DNA of 64,000 nucleotides from Orthonyx spaldingii. Taxonomy: Eukaryota > Chordata > Aves > Passeriformes > Orthonychidae. The DNA is taken from positions 434,001-498,000 of the forward strand of contig VZTJ01005673.1 of the NCBI GenBank assembly GCA_013397795.1. Reading direction: 5' to 3'. Positions 13,401 to 24,185 of the stretch are shown one piece after another. Numbering within the stretch: position 1 is the first letter of the stretch; each line of letters starts with the position of its first letter. A model generated the notes under the pieces. It saw only the letters and a program-made list of their open reading frames with translations. It ran no database searches and was not told where the DNA came from. The position numbers were made by a program, and so were the translations under genes.

Positions 13401-16400
13401 TTATTAAAAACTATTCAGTATTTCTGCTCTCTTTCTGCACTTTAAATGGACAGATTTTTTCTCTAGTAATTCTGTGTTGGACTCCTTGTATCTGTTTGCA
13501 TTGTTTCTAGTGTGTGCGGTGATGAAGCCTGACCACTGTGTGCTGGAGGTGATGAGAGCAGTGAAATTAAGTAATACAGCACATGCTGTAGTGATGCTGC
13601 ATGAGAACCAGGTTTCAATGTGTTCAACATGTCAGAACACCACAAGGAAATGTGCATGAGTGTTGTCACTTCCCCATTTTGTAGGGGGGGAAACTGAAAC
13701 CTAGAGATAAATTATTTTGTTATCTTCCTCTGCCCCCAGGTACCCTTTCAGAGCTGTGAATAGTTTTAATAACATTCGCTGGTGATGATTAATAACATTT
13801 ACTGCCAGCAATTGAGAGTGTTGATTCTCAACATGTTTTTTTAGCACTCTCCTTCCTGAAGGATGGCTAAGTATTGTAGCTGTGGGCTCATTGTTTTCAT
13901 GGGAGGCATGGGGGGTTGCTTTGGTTTGAGGTTTGTTTCTGTTTTTCGTTCCAGATTTAGGCTCTATTCTTCATCCTGGTTGTTCAAGTGCCACAGAGTG
14001 CAGTGTCTCAGTGCTTCGGCTGCTCCCCTGGCTATTGTCATAGCTGCTTTCACTTCCTTGCCTGCTCTGCATGCATAGCTGTTAGGGCAGCAAAATAGCA
14101 GAGCAGAACAAACAGTCTTTCCTTTTTAAAATAAACATTCCCTAATCTGGTAGCCTCCATGTGAGGATGAATTTTGCCTATGGCCCTCTGCAGCACATAA
14201 GCCCAAACTCTGTTTTTCCAAAAGAGATAATTAAAAATAATTGGACTCTGATCCTGCTCCCTGACTCCCCAGCTTCCCTACAGCCATTACCCCAAAAATT
14301 CTTCCACTGGAGTCATATATCAGACAGTTCCTGTCTGTGGGAAGGGATTGCAGGGGTCTATGTGTAGACCAAGTGATGCCAGATCTTCTGCAGCTGAAGC
14401 AGTGAGATGCAGATCTACTCTATTAAGATGGTAGAGTCAAATCCCAATGAACTGTGACTAGGAAGAAGGAAGTCTTTCTTCTTTGGGACATTTTTATATT
14501 GATTCTATATAAGTTAATCTAATGTTCTAAAATGGAAAAATACAAATAAACATGCTTAACAGAATACCACAATCTGAATGTCTGCTAACTCAGGTTTACA
14601 AAGAAAATACTTGTCAAACACACATTACATGTTTTTACTTGTTTTGGAAATAACTGTTGAGATTTTGGTCACTAATGGCTTTTTCCTCCTTCCATTAGTG
14701 TGCTCCATTTCTCTTATTTTTGTTTTCTCTCCCCAGATTCAGTTTGTCTTGACAATCTTCCAGACCAGCTGTGGTGTTGTTTGGCCATGTGCATTTCCTC
14801 AGGGGTGGCTGTATTTTCAGATTTCTTATATGATTTCTTTGATTATCCTCTTCACAAATTTCTATATTCAGGTAAAAGTAACATTCATCAACTCTTTCTA
14901 GCATTCTGCTGGCTATATCTCACTGGAAAGCTGTTTACAGAAAGATAAGCTTGAAATGTTCTTTTGCTATCCTTCACTAACCTGCATATTTTCTTGAAGT
15001 ACTACATTTGTTGATCTACCCTCTACTTTCAAATCTTCTGATGTTTTGTACCCTTAATTCAGAATGCTTAGTAATTTCAGTAAGCCTGAGTGATACAAAA
15101 AAATGGCTTACTACTGCAGTTTTAACTGCAGGTAAGGGAGAGGAAGAGCTTTATATAGGAAACAGCTTTCCAGTCTGAAATAAACCAGCAGCATGTGAAT
15201 CTGTGAAGCACTCTAAAGAATTGTTCATTTCTGCTTTTACAAGGGGAAATGCTTGTTCTGTATCCAGGGAAACTTCCTAAACTAACAACATACAGAAATC
15301 TGGATTTGGTTCACTTCTATAGGCATTTGTTTCTATTTTTATATGGAAAATTAGTGGGTTTCGTTGTGTTTCTACAAAGCTGATTTCATGTTTGAACAGA
15401 TCCAGACTTGGTATGTGTTATTCTGAGCAGTTCATAACCAGGCTCTGTACAAAGATGTACTACTGTCTGCAGAAAATCAAACCAACACAGCCTGCTGCCC
15501 CCAAACAAACAAACTGTTATGTTTCAAATGTCATTTGAGAGATTTGGGCATTTTGGTTCTGGTGAGAATGATTCATTGGGGGAAGACACAGCAGGCTTCC
15601 CTGTCTGTTCTTCTGGTACGTCTTAAAATCAATCCCATTATTTCTATCACTTGCTGCATATGAACGTGCTAGTTAAACATTATAGTATATTCCACATATT
15701 ACTTGATTTTCTTTGTCAGTTTTGCTCATATTTTAACTTTTAACCCTTTAAATTCCTTTCACACAGAAATTTGGGGAAATGGGCTCTTGTCAGGCAGCTG
15801 AGCCCCTTTGAAAAAAATTAGTGTATATTTTCATGTCTGTAATTTTTTTAGACAGTCTCCCTGATCCTGTTGGTTTTTGGTTCTCGTGTTAGCCAATGGA
15901 AATTCCCTTTACAATTCTATCCCTGAACTTCCTTCACTGTTACTGTTTACCTACCTCTTGTTCTGGCTTTGTTCAAGGTACTTTCACCTGCAATGCCTCC
16001 AACCTCCTTCCTCACATGTCATTCTGAGTATATTCTAATGCCATAGTCTGGTCATAAAATAGCTTCCCTTGTTTCTAATTTATTGTTAACAAAACACTAC
16101 CATCATACTGCCAAGCCTTTTTCTTTTCAAGTGAACTACTCCTCTCACTGTGATGAATGAAAGGCATAGTATAGTGTCATACACAAAAAGTGGTAGAGCT
16201 TGTTAGACTCTTGCCACCGGCATAAGGTCTTTAAAAATTATGAATGCAAGTTTACTTTTGTGTTTCTAGAGTTACTGTGAGGAAGTGGTTACTTATATCT
16301 AATTAAGCAAAACCATGTGTCTTTCTGTGCATTCTAGACTTACAACAAGAAGGCATCCTCGAGGAGAAAAGAGTATCAGAACGGCTCCACGGCCATTGCG

Positions 16401-16469
16401 AACGGGTACACAAACAGCTTTTCTTCCCTTGAGAACAATGTGAAACAAAGGAAACAAAGGAAGGATTGA
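1375..16469 (+). CDS. ELOVL5: ELOVL fatty acid elongase 5, complete coding region in seven exons
   Basis: Coding exons: 1375-1432, 3286-3473, 10367-10444, 11089-11260, 12772-12896, 14737-14871 and 16338-16469, giving 295 codons plus a TGA stop. All junctions are GT-AG and the phases fit. The protein is a multi-pass ER membrane enzyme; the family carries out the condensation step that adds two carbons from malonyl-CoA to C18 and C20 polyunsaturated acyl-CoA. Family motifs are intact: KLIEFMDT (residues 120-127), the catalytic histidine box HVYHH (143-147), HVLMYSYY (177-184) and TQGQLIQ (203-209). The C-terminus KQRKD fits the KxRxx ER-retention pattern. The start MEHMD matches the mammalian MEHFD start, and total length is close to the 299 residues I recall for human. 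It is distinguished from ELOVL2 by near-identity to mammalian ELOVL5 across exons 4 and 5. No frameshift or internal stop was seen. Confidence 0.97.
3286..3473 (+). CDS. ELOVL5: ELOVL5 coding exon 2
   Basis: The acceptor is embedded in a short GTTT repeat ending TTTCAG at 3285. The exon restores the split Asp codon and covers residues 20-82, including the hydrophobic first membrane segment (SVLYLLIVWLG) and the conserved KYMRNKQPFSCRG loop. The donor is GTAAGA at 3474 and the exon ends in phase 0 after TAT GAG. Confidence 0.96.
3474..10366 (+). other. ELOVL5: ELOVL5 large intron (6.9 kb)
   Basis: This intron lies between coding exons 2 and 3. It contains a two-copy direct repeat at 6155-6210 and a moderately GC-rich stretch around 6440-6610. 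I recognised no further exon, RNA gene or well-preserved mobile element. The other coding introns of the gene (1433-3285, 10445-11088, 11261-12771, 12897-14736 and 14872-16337) likewise hold no recognised gene; 12897-14736 contains a MIR-like fragment. Confidence 0.6.
6155..6210. repeat. Two-copy 21-bp direct repeat in ELOVL5 intron
   Basis: An identical 21-base string occurs at 6155-6175 and again at 6190-6210, a period of 35 bases. The bases between the copies include a partial echo of the same motif (AGTCTATACC). It looks like a small tandem duplication in the intron between coding exons 2 and 3. No function is apparent. Confidence 0.85.
10367..10444 (+). CDS. ELOVL5: ELOVL5 coding exon 3
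   Basis: This is a small 26-codon exon between a TTTGCTCAG acceptor (ending 10366) and a GTACCA donor at 10445. It covers residues 83-108 (LVTGVLEGGYNFF through ADMK) and keeps phase 0 at both ends. It lies after a 6.9-kb intron, the largest intron of the gene in this window. Confidence 0.95.
11089..11260 (+). CDS. ELOVL5: ELOVL5 coding exon 4 with the catalytic histidine box
   Basis: The acceptor is CTTTTCCAG ending at 11088 and the donor is GTAAGT at 11261. The exon encodes residues 109-165 plus the first base of Ser166. It contains KLIEFMDT and the HVYHH histidine box (residues 143-147), the diagnostic catalytic motif of the ELO family. The segment is almost identical to mammalian ELOVL5 as I remember it. 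Confidence 0.97.
12772..12896 (+). CDS. ELOVL5: ELOVL5 coding exon 5
   Basis: The acceptor lies in a T-rich run ending at 12771 and the donor is GTGAGT at 12897. The exon covers residues 166-207 from SYFGATLN to ITQGQL and carries the HVLMYSYY motif. It ends in phase 0 and splits the TQGQLIQ motif between exons 5 and 6. Confidence 0.96.
13665..13735 (-). repeat. MIR-like SINE fragment (minus orientation)
   Basis: The string CCCCATTTTGTAGG followed by GGGAAACTGAAACCTAGAGA resembles the reverse complement of the MIR core as I remember it (CCCATTTTACAGATGAGGAAACTGAGGC and onward). The copy is short and diverged. It lies in the ELOVL5 intron between coding exons 5 and 6. Confidence 0.5.
14737..14871 (+). 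CDS. ELOVL5: ELOVL5 coding exon 6
   Basis: The acceptor is CTCCCCAG ending at 14736 and the donor is GTAAAA at 14872. The exon encodes residues 208-252, starting IQFVLTIFQTSCG and ending in the hydrophobic last membrane helix (SLIILFTNFYIQ). Exon phase is 0 at both ends. Confidence 0.96.
16338..16469 (+). CDS. ELOVL5: ELOVL5 last coding exon and stop
   Basis: The acceptor is TTCTAG ending at 16337. The exon encodes the cytosolic tail, residues 253-295, from TYNKKASSRRK to VKQRKQRKD, then TGA at 16467-16469. The basic C-terminus carries the KxRxx-type ER-retention signal. The tail is a few residues shorter than the human one as I remember it, with the difference after SRRK. Confidence 0.95.
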   Translation, partial: TYNKKASSRRKEYQNGSTAIANGYTNSFSSLENNVKQRKQRKD

Positions 16470-18180
16470 AGACCAAACTGAAAAACCATTTTGATAACCC
16501 CAACAACAAAATCATCTGATTGTAAGCACAATGAGAGTTGTGCACTAATACTCTAATGGCTACTGTAACTATTCCTGCCTAGAATAGTGTGATTTATGTA
16601 GGACTTAACCAGTGCAAACACCCTAGAAACTGTATACAGAACATAAAAGTAGGTTAAAGTTTAAAAATAATTCTGGGCTGTCACTGACCCTGCTGTAGAC
16701 TGTGGAAGGGAGTATTATATTATCCGACACTGCTGTTGCCTTACTAGTCAATATGATAGGTGCTGAATTATGATTCACAATTTGAAAACACTGTAATCTA
16801 AACCTCCATTTTTTTAACTATAGATCATGCATGTGATTGTAGAGGTAATTTGTATGATGCTGGTTTCAGTAGATAAACACACATGCCTTAAATTAAAAAG
16901 CAGGGCCCAAAGCTTATTACTGGTTTAAAAATTAGGGTATGTTTCAACTTTTCAGTTGATTGACTTTTTATTAAAAAGTCATTTAGAAGAATCCATTGAT
17001 CATTTTACTGTTCTGTATGCGATACACGATGCTACGTATCTCTTACTCGATACAGTGAAATTGGAAATGGTGCATTTAGTTTTGTATATTTGGCTTTAAT
17101 TGACTCAACAGTCACAAAACAGATGGAAAAGTTATTTTACCTTTTTAATAGATCTTATTTTTTTATTTGAAGTATGTCACTAACGTAAAAGTAATTGGCG
17201 GTTACACAGTCGAGTAAGATTTAAATATTTTCTCTAAATTTTAGAGCATATACAGGGTGGACCCATCTATTGTTTTTACTTTTTTCTTTTTTTTTTCCTT
17301 TCTTATTTCTGAGAATTCTTAAATGCTAAATGAAGAGTGGTTTTTAATATTAAACTAGCAGTTTCAAGTGTTATTACCATAGCCATATCCACATTTTAGG
17401 AGCTACTGTTTAAGTCTGTGACATATCCAGAAGTGTATTTAAAAGGGGAGCCAGAAGGATGCTTTTCTGATGGAATTGTCTGTATTTAAGTTGATCTGAA
17501 CTGTTCTTCATGTAGCATACATTCACTTTCAAAATGTGCCTAACACAAAGATGGTTTTTTTTTCCAAACAAGCAAGTTTAAACAGTTTAAGTCATCGCTA
17601 ATGTTTTTTAAATGTTACTGAAATGTGCTGGAAATGTCTGTTTCTGTAATGTGAGTTGTGTATATCACTGGTAATGTTTTGGCTTGTTATCTAAGGATTT
17701 AGTTTGAGTGCTGGTTGAAGTTACTCCTTCTTGTAAAATCCTGTCTTGCACACATGAGGAGTCAGTTGCAAAGCCAGTGTCTGTTGCTGGTATTCTGGTA
17801 TCTGCCATGGTGGAGTCCATTAAGCTCTGAAAAAATTGAATTGTGCAAGACATTCTGCTGGTCATTGCTCAAGTTTAACTATTTGTTTTTTTGATATTTA
17901 TATAAATGCCAGTTTTAACACGTTTAATTGTTTTTAAATCTTTTTTTAAATTTTTGCACATCTCTTAAGGAATTAATAAGTTCTCTTACTAGCCTTGTGG
18001 GTTTTCATTCCTTGTTTTGAAGGAGACAGTGTCTGTTATGTTTACATTATCAAAGCTTGTGCGTGCGTCTTCATTTCTAGGTACTGGTTTGCAGAGTCTT
18101 TACATAGTTCAGTACAGCAGCTATAATGTTCAAAATAGGCTGTCTAAATGTGCTAGAAATAAACCCTTGGCTCATCTGAA
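16470..18180 (+). other. ELOVL5: ELOVL5 3' untranslated region (inferred extent)
   Basis: This is AT-rich sequence without coding potential directly after the stop codon. Its end is inferred from the AATAAA at 18158-18163. A length of about 1.7 kb is similar to the long 3' UTR I recall for mammalian ELOVL5. Several ATTAAA hexamers inside it could give shorter isoforms. The exact cleavage site cannot be read from sequence alone. Confidence 0.65.
18158..18163 (+). terminator. ELOVL5: Candidate ELOVL5 polyadenylation signal AATAAA
   Basis: This canonical AATAAA lies 1.69 kb after the stop and is followed by a TG/T-rich stretch (about 18191-18212) that could serve as the downstream element. A variant ATTAAA lies at 18216-18221 and could be an alternative signal. 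Confidence 0.55.
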
Positions 18181-18549
18181 TATACTTCATTGTTAATGTT
18201 TGACATGGTTTAATCATTAAAACACTTTTGATGATCTCTGCCTGAATTCTGCGGGTTTGTACAGATTTAATGCATTGCCCCATCCTGTGTCAGGCCAAGG
18301 AGGAGCCACCATGATGGAAGAACAGCTGTAGGTATTCAGAGACATTTGGCGTACCAGAGATTTGGCAACAAGTTCTTTACAGAAACCTTTTGCTGTTACT
18401 AAACAGCCTTCCCTTGCCTGGCTGTAGAAATACTGGTGCATGTGATGGATTTAACTCCCATTGGGATTACTCACTCACTGAACGCAGAGCAGCCCCAATA
18501 GCTCGAGGTGGTCAGTGCCAGGAGCAAAGCTTAACATGACTGAGAGGGA

Positions 18550-18615
18550 CTTTCTGCCTCAGCTGTCCTGGCTGTGAAATGGGGATAATACCTCTCTCCA
18601 GAATGAGAGAATTTT
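18550..18615 (+). repeat. MIR-like SINE fragment (plus orientation)
   Basis: The segment contains TCTGCCTCAG and then CTGTGAAATGGGGATAATAC, very like the MIR consensus segment CCTCAGTTTCC...TGTAAAATGGGGATAATA as I remember it. It lies in the intergenic region just past the ELOVL5 3' UTR. Confidence 0.55.
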
Positions 18616-19319
18616 TGCAATTTCCTTATAACTCCCCTTGCCCTTAGGTGATTGTTTTGGAACCTTCTCTGATCTGAGTGTTTAATCAGTACATTGCAAC
18701 AACTCCAGATAGGTTGGTGATGGACTTGGTAAAACAGAGCTACTTATGTAGCTGGCTGACTTCTCACTTGCAGGTTCTTAACACAAAAACCCTAGACCAG
18801 GGAAATGGGTTTACACTTCATGTGAAAGGCTCAGAGGTTTCATGCTGTGTTGGTCTCCTCTGGGACAGTGCTCTGAGTGCTTGAGGTGGTTGCTAAGACA
18901 GTTTCCTCTCCTTCATATGCCAATTCAACTTTGAAATTGAGTGTGTTTCTAAACAAGGCTCAGAAGGTGCAGTTCTTTGGATGATAAGCCAAATCTATGG
19001 GAAGTACCTGGAAGGCAGAAGTCACAGCACCAACCTGGCCTCCCCATGCGAGCCAGCAGAGATGGCACTGCTGCACTCCAAACCTCACCTTCAAGGTTGG
19101 TGGCACATGGCAACAAAACGATTGACTTTGTCCAAAACTGGCAGGAGATGTGACTTTGGGAACATCAGTAGTGTCCACACCTGTGTGGCAAAAACTGGCT
19201 CCTGGGTATTCTTCTACAGTCTCACCAGCAACTGACAAGTGTCTGAGAGCAGGATGGGTTAGTTCAGACATCATCTCGCCATAACTGATGGACCAAGGCA
19301 CGATCCTTGGATCTGCCCA

Positions 19320-19385
19320 CCTGACTCAGCTTCCAGTGTGTTACCTGACCTGGGGCAAGTAACAGCCTTTGGATTGCCTTGATTC
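19320..19385 (+). repeat. Possible MIR-like SINE core fragment
   Basis: TGTGTTACCTGACCTGGGGC followed by AAGTAACAGCCTTTGG resembles the MIR core (TGTGTGACCTTGGGCAAGTCACTTAACC...). It is short and diverged, so the assignment is tentative. Confidence 0.4.
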
Positions 19386-21989
19386 CACTGTGACTGGTGC
19401 TTGGGACTATGAGAGAGTCCTCAGAAAGGACTTTTTGTGTTGTAAAGGCAGGAGAGTTGAAAAAATGACCAAATGCTGCCAACATGGAGCATGGATGGAG
19501 AGCTTTCATATAAGGGTGACTGAGGAGAAAGAGACAGTTCAGTACCTATTTGCAGAGAGAATGACCAAGCTACAAACCATTAGGTTAAGATCTTGTGCAG
19601 TTTATGAGCTGACCAAATCTCTTCCTGCACTTGGGCTCTACAGCCTGAGTGATGGAGAGAAATGTTAAGCTTTTGTTCAGCTGTGAATGGTATAGGTAGG
19701 CTCAAATGCCAGAAAGCTCTTTTTAGTGTGTTCTTGGTGTAAAGACCGAGTGCTGTGTCATGGACGTGCAAGTCACCCCTGGGACTGGGATCACTCAGGA
19801 ACTGGGATTCCTGAGTTGGCAGGGAGAGAAAAAGCAGAGAACAATTCTGGAAATCTTTGTGGTTGATTGTGTATTTTACTTAATGCAAGAGAGATACTAA
19901 GTAAGCGTTAGAGCTTATGATAGGACTTAACATCCCCAAACTGGAGTGACAAAAGCCCAAACCTCATATACAGCTGTTCTGGGGCTTGCCTCTCACTTTG
20001 ATATTTGGCAGTTGTCTTGAGTTTAAGTTGATGAAATGTGTGTTTCTTGTATGAGACTGGAATGTATGTTGTTAGAATATATGTGTTATTCAAAAAAGAT
20101 GTAAAAATAAGATGGATGCTGAAGAGAAGTATAAATAAAATTGGAGACCAAATTACTTAAACTGTGTGGGTTCTGCAGGGAATCCCTTTGAGGCAATGCA
20201 GGGAATGATGAAATACAGATAGAGATCTGTTAGAGAAATGCTGCTCCAAGTTGTATTGGTACAGAGAATTAACTTATATTGTCACTGTCATCCTCTTGCC
20301 AAGAATTACTGCACCAGCAAAAGTGATTAGTTTTAATCTTCAGGATGTTTCACAAACTGATTGATAAAGCAAACTTTGATTCCATTTGCAACTTTTAATC
20401 CATTTATTTTAAATAGATGGATATACAGAACAAGGTCCATATGTTTCTCAGTTTCGGTAGAGCACATTTGTATGAGCAGGGGAAGCTGGAGTCCCCAGGG
20501 CCTCCCATGAGATGACAGTAGCAGAGGCATTAGTTTTTAAGTCAAAGGTATTAAAATAATCTCCAACAGAAAGGAGGAAAAAGAGCAACAAAGGCCCAGT
20601 TTATTAAAAAAAAAAAAGGTGTATTATGTTTAAATAGTCAAACTGGGATGTGGAGAAGGAGGAAAGAGACTTCTGTGTCTTGTATTTCAATGATATATAA
20701 TGTAGATACCATATTTTCTATAGGAGGAATGTAAAAAATCTCTAGTAGATGGTGGACTTGATAGTCTGTTCAGTATGATGGCAGGTTTCAGAATAAATGT
20801 GAAGAATGACTACAAGGAAATAAGAAAATGGGAGAAAATGTAACACAGCCTTTCTGGAAGTAATCACATCTAATTAACCCATATTGGTTTTTAATTTAAA
20901 AAAATACTGTGTAGACAAAGGAAATACATCTTCCATCCCTCTGGAATAGGTAGTATTTTTAATCTTGGAAATTATTGGGTAAACTAGAGGGTGTGGTGAC
21001 CAGCAACAGGATCCATGGATAAGCAAGGTCAAACTGATGAGCACATGGTTTGTATTAATGCTTTCAACTGGAATGGAGCCCATTCATAATGTTTTAGGAG
21101 AAACCCTGGTATAAAAAACAGGACTATTTGAAGCAATGTTTGAAGATGACAACATTAGAAAGTACTGTCAGTGCCAGGAAAGATTACATCTCCCACAGCA
21201 ACTACCTTCATGGCTGGAGCAAGAAATGGAATTACTGTAAATCCCCCTTAGGCACCAGTAACAGAATTTCAGCTGTTTCCATGGGAGTTGTAGTTGGACA
21301 TGACTGAAGAGGAGAGAAAGAAAGATATATTGCAAATCATCTGTTCAACAACTTTGAGCTGCTACTATGAAAAAATCGGAGGGAAAAAACTCTTATTTGC
21401 TAATTGGTCCATTTTTAGTAGGAGGAATGTGCCAGCATGGGAGGATGAGGATGAGATTCTGTTGGGACTTCCTTTTGGTGAATACATCATCTCTCAAGAA
21501 GACTGATTTTAAAAGATCTGCTGTACAGAAGAGTTACTGGGATGGTCAGAGAAATGGAGAAGTCCTGCAAAACAAATGTTTAACAAGGCCAGTGTTGAGA
21601 AGGAATGTAACCACAGCCAACACAGACATCACAACAGTATGCTGAGGGACCTTCCTGTCTCTACCTCAAACCTCAAGCTTTTCATCTTATTTCCACCCCC
21701 AGTCCTGTTGAGGAGGGGGAGAGAGCAGCTGGGTGGGTGTTTGGCAGGTGGCCAAGGTCACCCCATGCCACATGGGCACTTTGTCCTCTTACAGATCAGC
21801 AGGTCAAGCAGAAGGCAGCTTCTTTTCCAACCTAGTTCTTTCTGTGATTGTGTGATTCCTTGATCATAAGGAAGATCTATCAAAGGCCACAAGGTACCGG
21901 GCACCAGAAAGCCTGAAGGCCATTGTGGTACAGCTGGAATTTTTGTAGTCTGGGAAAACAGGCTCCCTGGAGTGAACAAACTGCTCTGC

Positions 21990-22049
21990 TTTTTCCTTTC
22001 TTTTTTTTTTTTTCTTTTTCATTTTTTTAATTTTTCTTGGTTTTTGCAG
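21990..22049. repeat. Poly-T / pyrimidine-rich tract
   Basis: Long runs of T broken by single C, A or G bases, ending in TTTTTGCAG. It is low-complexity sequence. The final CAG makes it look like a splice acceptor, but no coding exon follows. Confidence 0.8.
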
Positions 22050-22799
22050 ATTTAAGACATGTTAAAGCAACACCTTTTCCAGGAATCTGGCCCATAATTC
22101 TTGGAAAGTTTTTAAAGGCAGTTTAATCTCCTGTTTGCTGCCGAAAGGTAGCGCAATAGCACAATATGTGGAAGAAGCCTGTGTTGAGCAGAAAGGTCCT
22201 GAATTTCCACGAGAGGAATTGCCTCACACCCTTCAGAGGCAGCTGGAGCTCCAGCTCAAACAGGGGTAGTCCAGCCATGTGACAAAAAGAAATGCAAAAT
22301 TGTACTCATTGTTGCATTTCCTTTGGGAGCAGGTGAAACTTCAAGTGAACTGAATCTGTTGACATAAAAATGCAATGCCATAGAGCTTACACCTGTGCAT
22401 TTGCTGCTCCTGCCCTGGAGTAATGGGGAATACACAACCCCTGTGGCACAACTGCACTTTTACTGCTGGAGACTTGCCTAAGTGGATATTCACGGCGTTT
22501 CCACTAGGATTAACCAGCACCAGAGGTAATTTTATGTGGTGATAAACTACTTGGTAAAAATATCTACAGTGAAATGAAGTGAAATTTTTTCCACATATAC
22601 TGAAGCAAGGTATTGTGGTACTTGGGTAATTGATTAGACATACGGTGTTTCATCCCATTTACCAAGCAGGAAGCATGTCTTTATCAGTTGTTCTGTCTGC
22701 CACTGGAAGCCAAATGTTTACTAAATGCTACTAATTCAATTTTACCAGCTGTTGTAGGAAATCAGGATCTCAGTTCACCTACCAGAAATAAGAGCTTAT

Positions 22800-22863
22800 G
22801 AAGAGAAAAGAAAAAGAAAAGAAAAAGGAAAAGAAAAGAGAAAAGGAAAAGAAAAAAAAAAAA
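22800..22863. repeat. Homopurine (AAAAG)n-like tract
   Basis: About 64 bases containing only A and G on the plus strand, built from imperfect GAAAA/GAAAAG units and ending in an A-run. It is simple-sequence DNA and may vary in length between individuals. Confidence 0.9.
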
Positions 22864-23204
22864 TCTGTAACCTTGTAGTTCTCTAAGTGCCTTGCTTCCT
22901 TTAAAATCAATACTCATCTCCTTTAAAATCAAAATCGTCTCAATACTTCAGGGCCTCTGTAAATCTAACACCTTTCTGCATACTTAGAAAGGATCGCCTC
23001 TCTGAAAGATCTTCTGTTAATTTATCAAGTTGCTTTGTTTCCCACAGCACTTGGGCTTGGAAGGGAGTGTGAGACCAGCTCTTGGTGTGCTGCTCACACA
23101 AGGGGACTTGAGACATCTTTGATGCAAATGCACTTTTGCTCAGTAGAATAGTGATGAGTTTGCCAGAAAGACCAGGAAATACATCCCATGCATATAGATG
23201 GCAT

Positions 23205-23232
23205 AACTATTATCAGCTAACTATTATCAGCT
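23205..23232. repeat. Perfect 14-bp tandem duplication
   Basis: The 14-mer AACTATTATCAGCT occurs twice head to tail (23205-23218 and 23219-23232). It is a minor local duplication with no evident function. Confidence 0.9.
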
Positions 23233-23782
23233 GTTTCCTTTTAAAATTGTTTGCACAGATTTTTGCAAATCGTCATGAAAAAGACCCTTCTGTCCTCAGA
23301 AGTTTAAATAATAAGGTAAGAAGTAGTCTTTACATCTGACTGTGGTTTCCATGCTAAGTAGATGTGAAGAATTGCTGCCCACTCCCACTGTTACAATGCT
23401 GTACAAGTAGATTTTTAAGTGAATGCGAACTTCTGAAGCCAGACCAGAAAATTTGGTAGGGGGTGCTCTGCTTGGTTTCTAGCCATTTTTGCAATATGCA
23501 GTATTTGCCAAAAATTTTCTTGCAACGTAGGAAAATAGGAATAATTAACAACCCTCTCTTGGTCAGAAAGGAGCAACATACAAGGTTTCAGAAACTTCCA
23601 GAACTATGGGGCCAACTACCTGGCTCCACTGTCCAGAACACTTAGAAAAAAATTATAATCAGTGTGCGATTTTACTTTTTGAAGCAGAAGTAAAAAAGTC
23701 CCAAAAACAATTGGACAAATATCCACTCCCAGCCTCTCACAACCAAATCCCATCCATCTCACCTTGCCAGAATAATATTAAA

Positions 23783-23808
23783 ACTAAACAAACAAACAAA
23801 CAAAAAAA
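23783..23808. repeat. Short (AAAC)n microsatellite
   Basis: Several consecutive AAAC units followed by an A-run; simple-sequence DNA in intergenic space. Confidence 0.85.
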
Positions 23809-24039
23809 ACCAAACATAACTGTGTTCACTTTTGTCTTCTGGCCTCAAAATTGGAAAGAGCAGATCTAAGCAGCATCTGCAGAAGTGTCTTGCTATTTAT
23901 GCAGATGATTTTAAGGAGGTTTAAGAGTGGTGTAAGCAAGCACTGGGGTTTTAGATCAAGTCCTCCAATAGTCAGGTCTGGTTAAACCCAGGGCTGATGT
24001 GAGCCTGGCTGGCTGAGAGGGGGAAGTGGAGGAGGTGGC

Positions 24040-24185
24040 TGTGGCACCCGGTGCGTACCGGGAGCATCCAGGGCCAGCAGCGGGGAGTGGAGGACCCCTG
24101 GGGGCCGCCCTGAGCCGCTGCCCTCTCCTGGCGGCACCTGTGAGCGGACAGCTGGGGACACGCTGCTGCTCCTCCACCCCGCAAC
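24040..24185. other. Short CpG-dense, GC-rich patch
   Basis: About ten CpG dinucleotides fall within about 145 bases, in GC-rich sequence, while the surrounding kilobases are AT-rich and CpG-poor. It is shorter than a standard CpG island. It could be part of a promoter or first exon of an unannotated non-coding transcript, an enhancer, or the remains of a GC-rich repeat. Three frames on the minus strand are open through it, as expected for GC-rich DNA. Confidence 0.6.

Noticed and set aside
21990..22049. Long T-run ending in CAG that resembles a strong splice acceptor
   Set aside because: No open frame with coding character and no donor in suitable phase follows. It is more simply a low-complexity tract.
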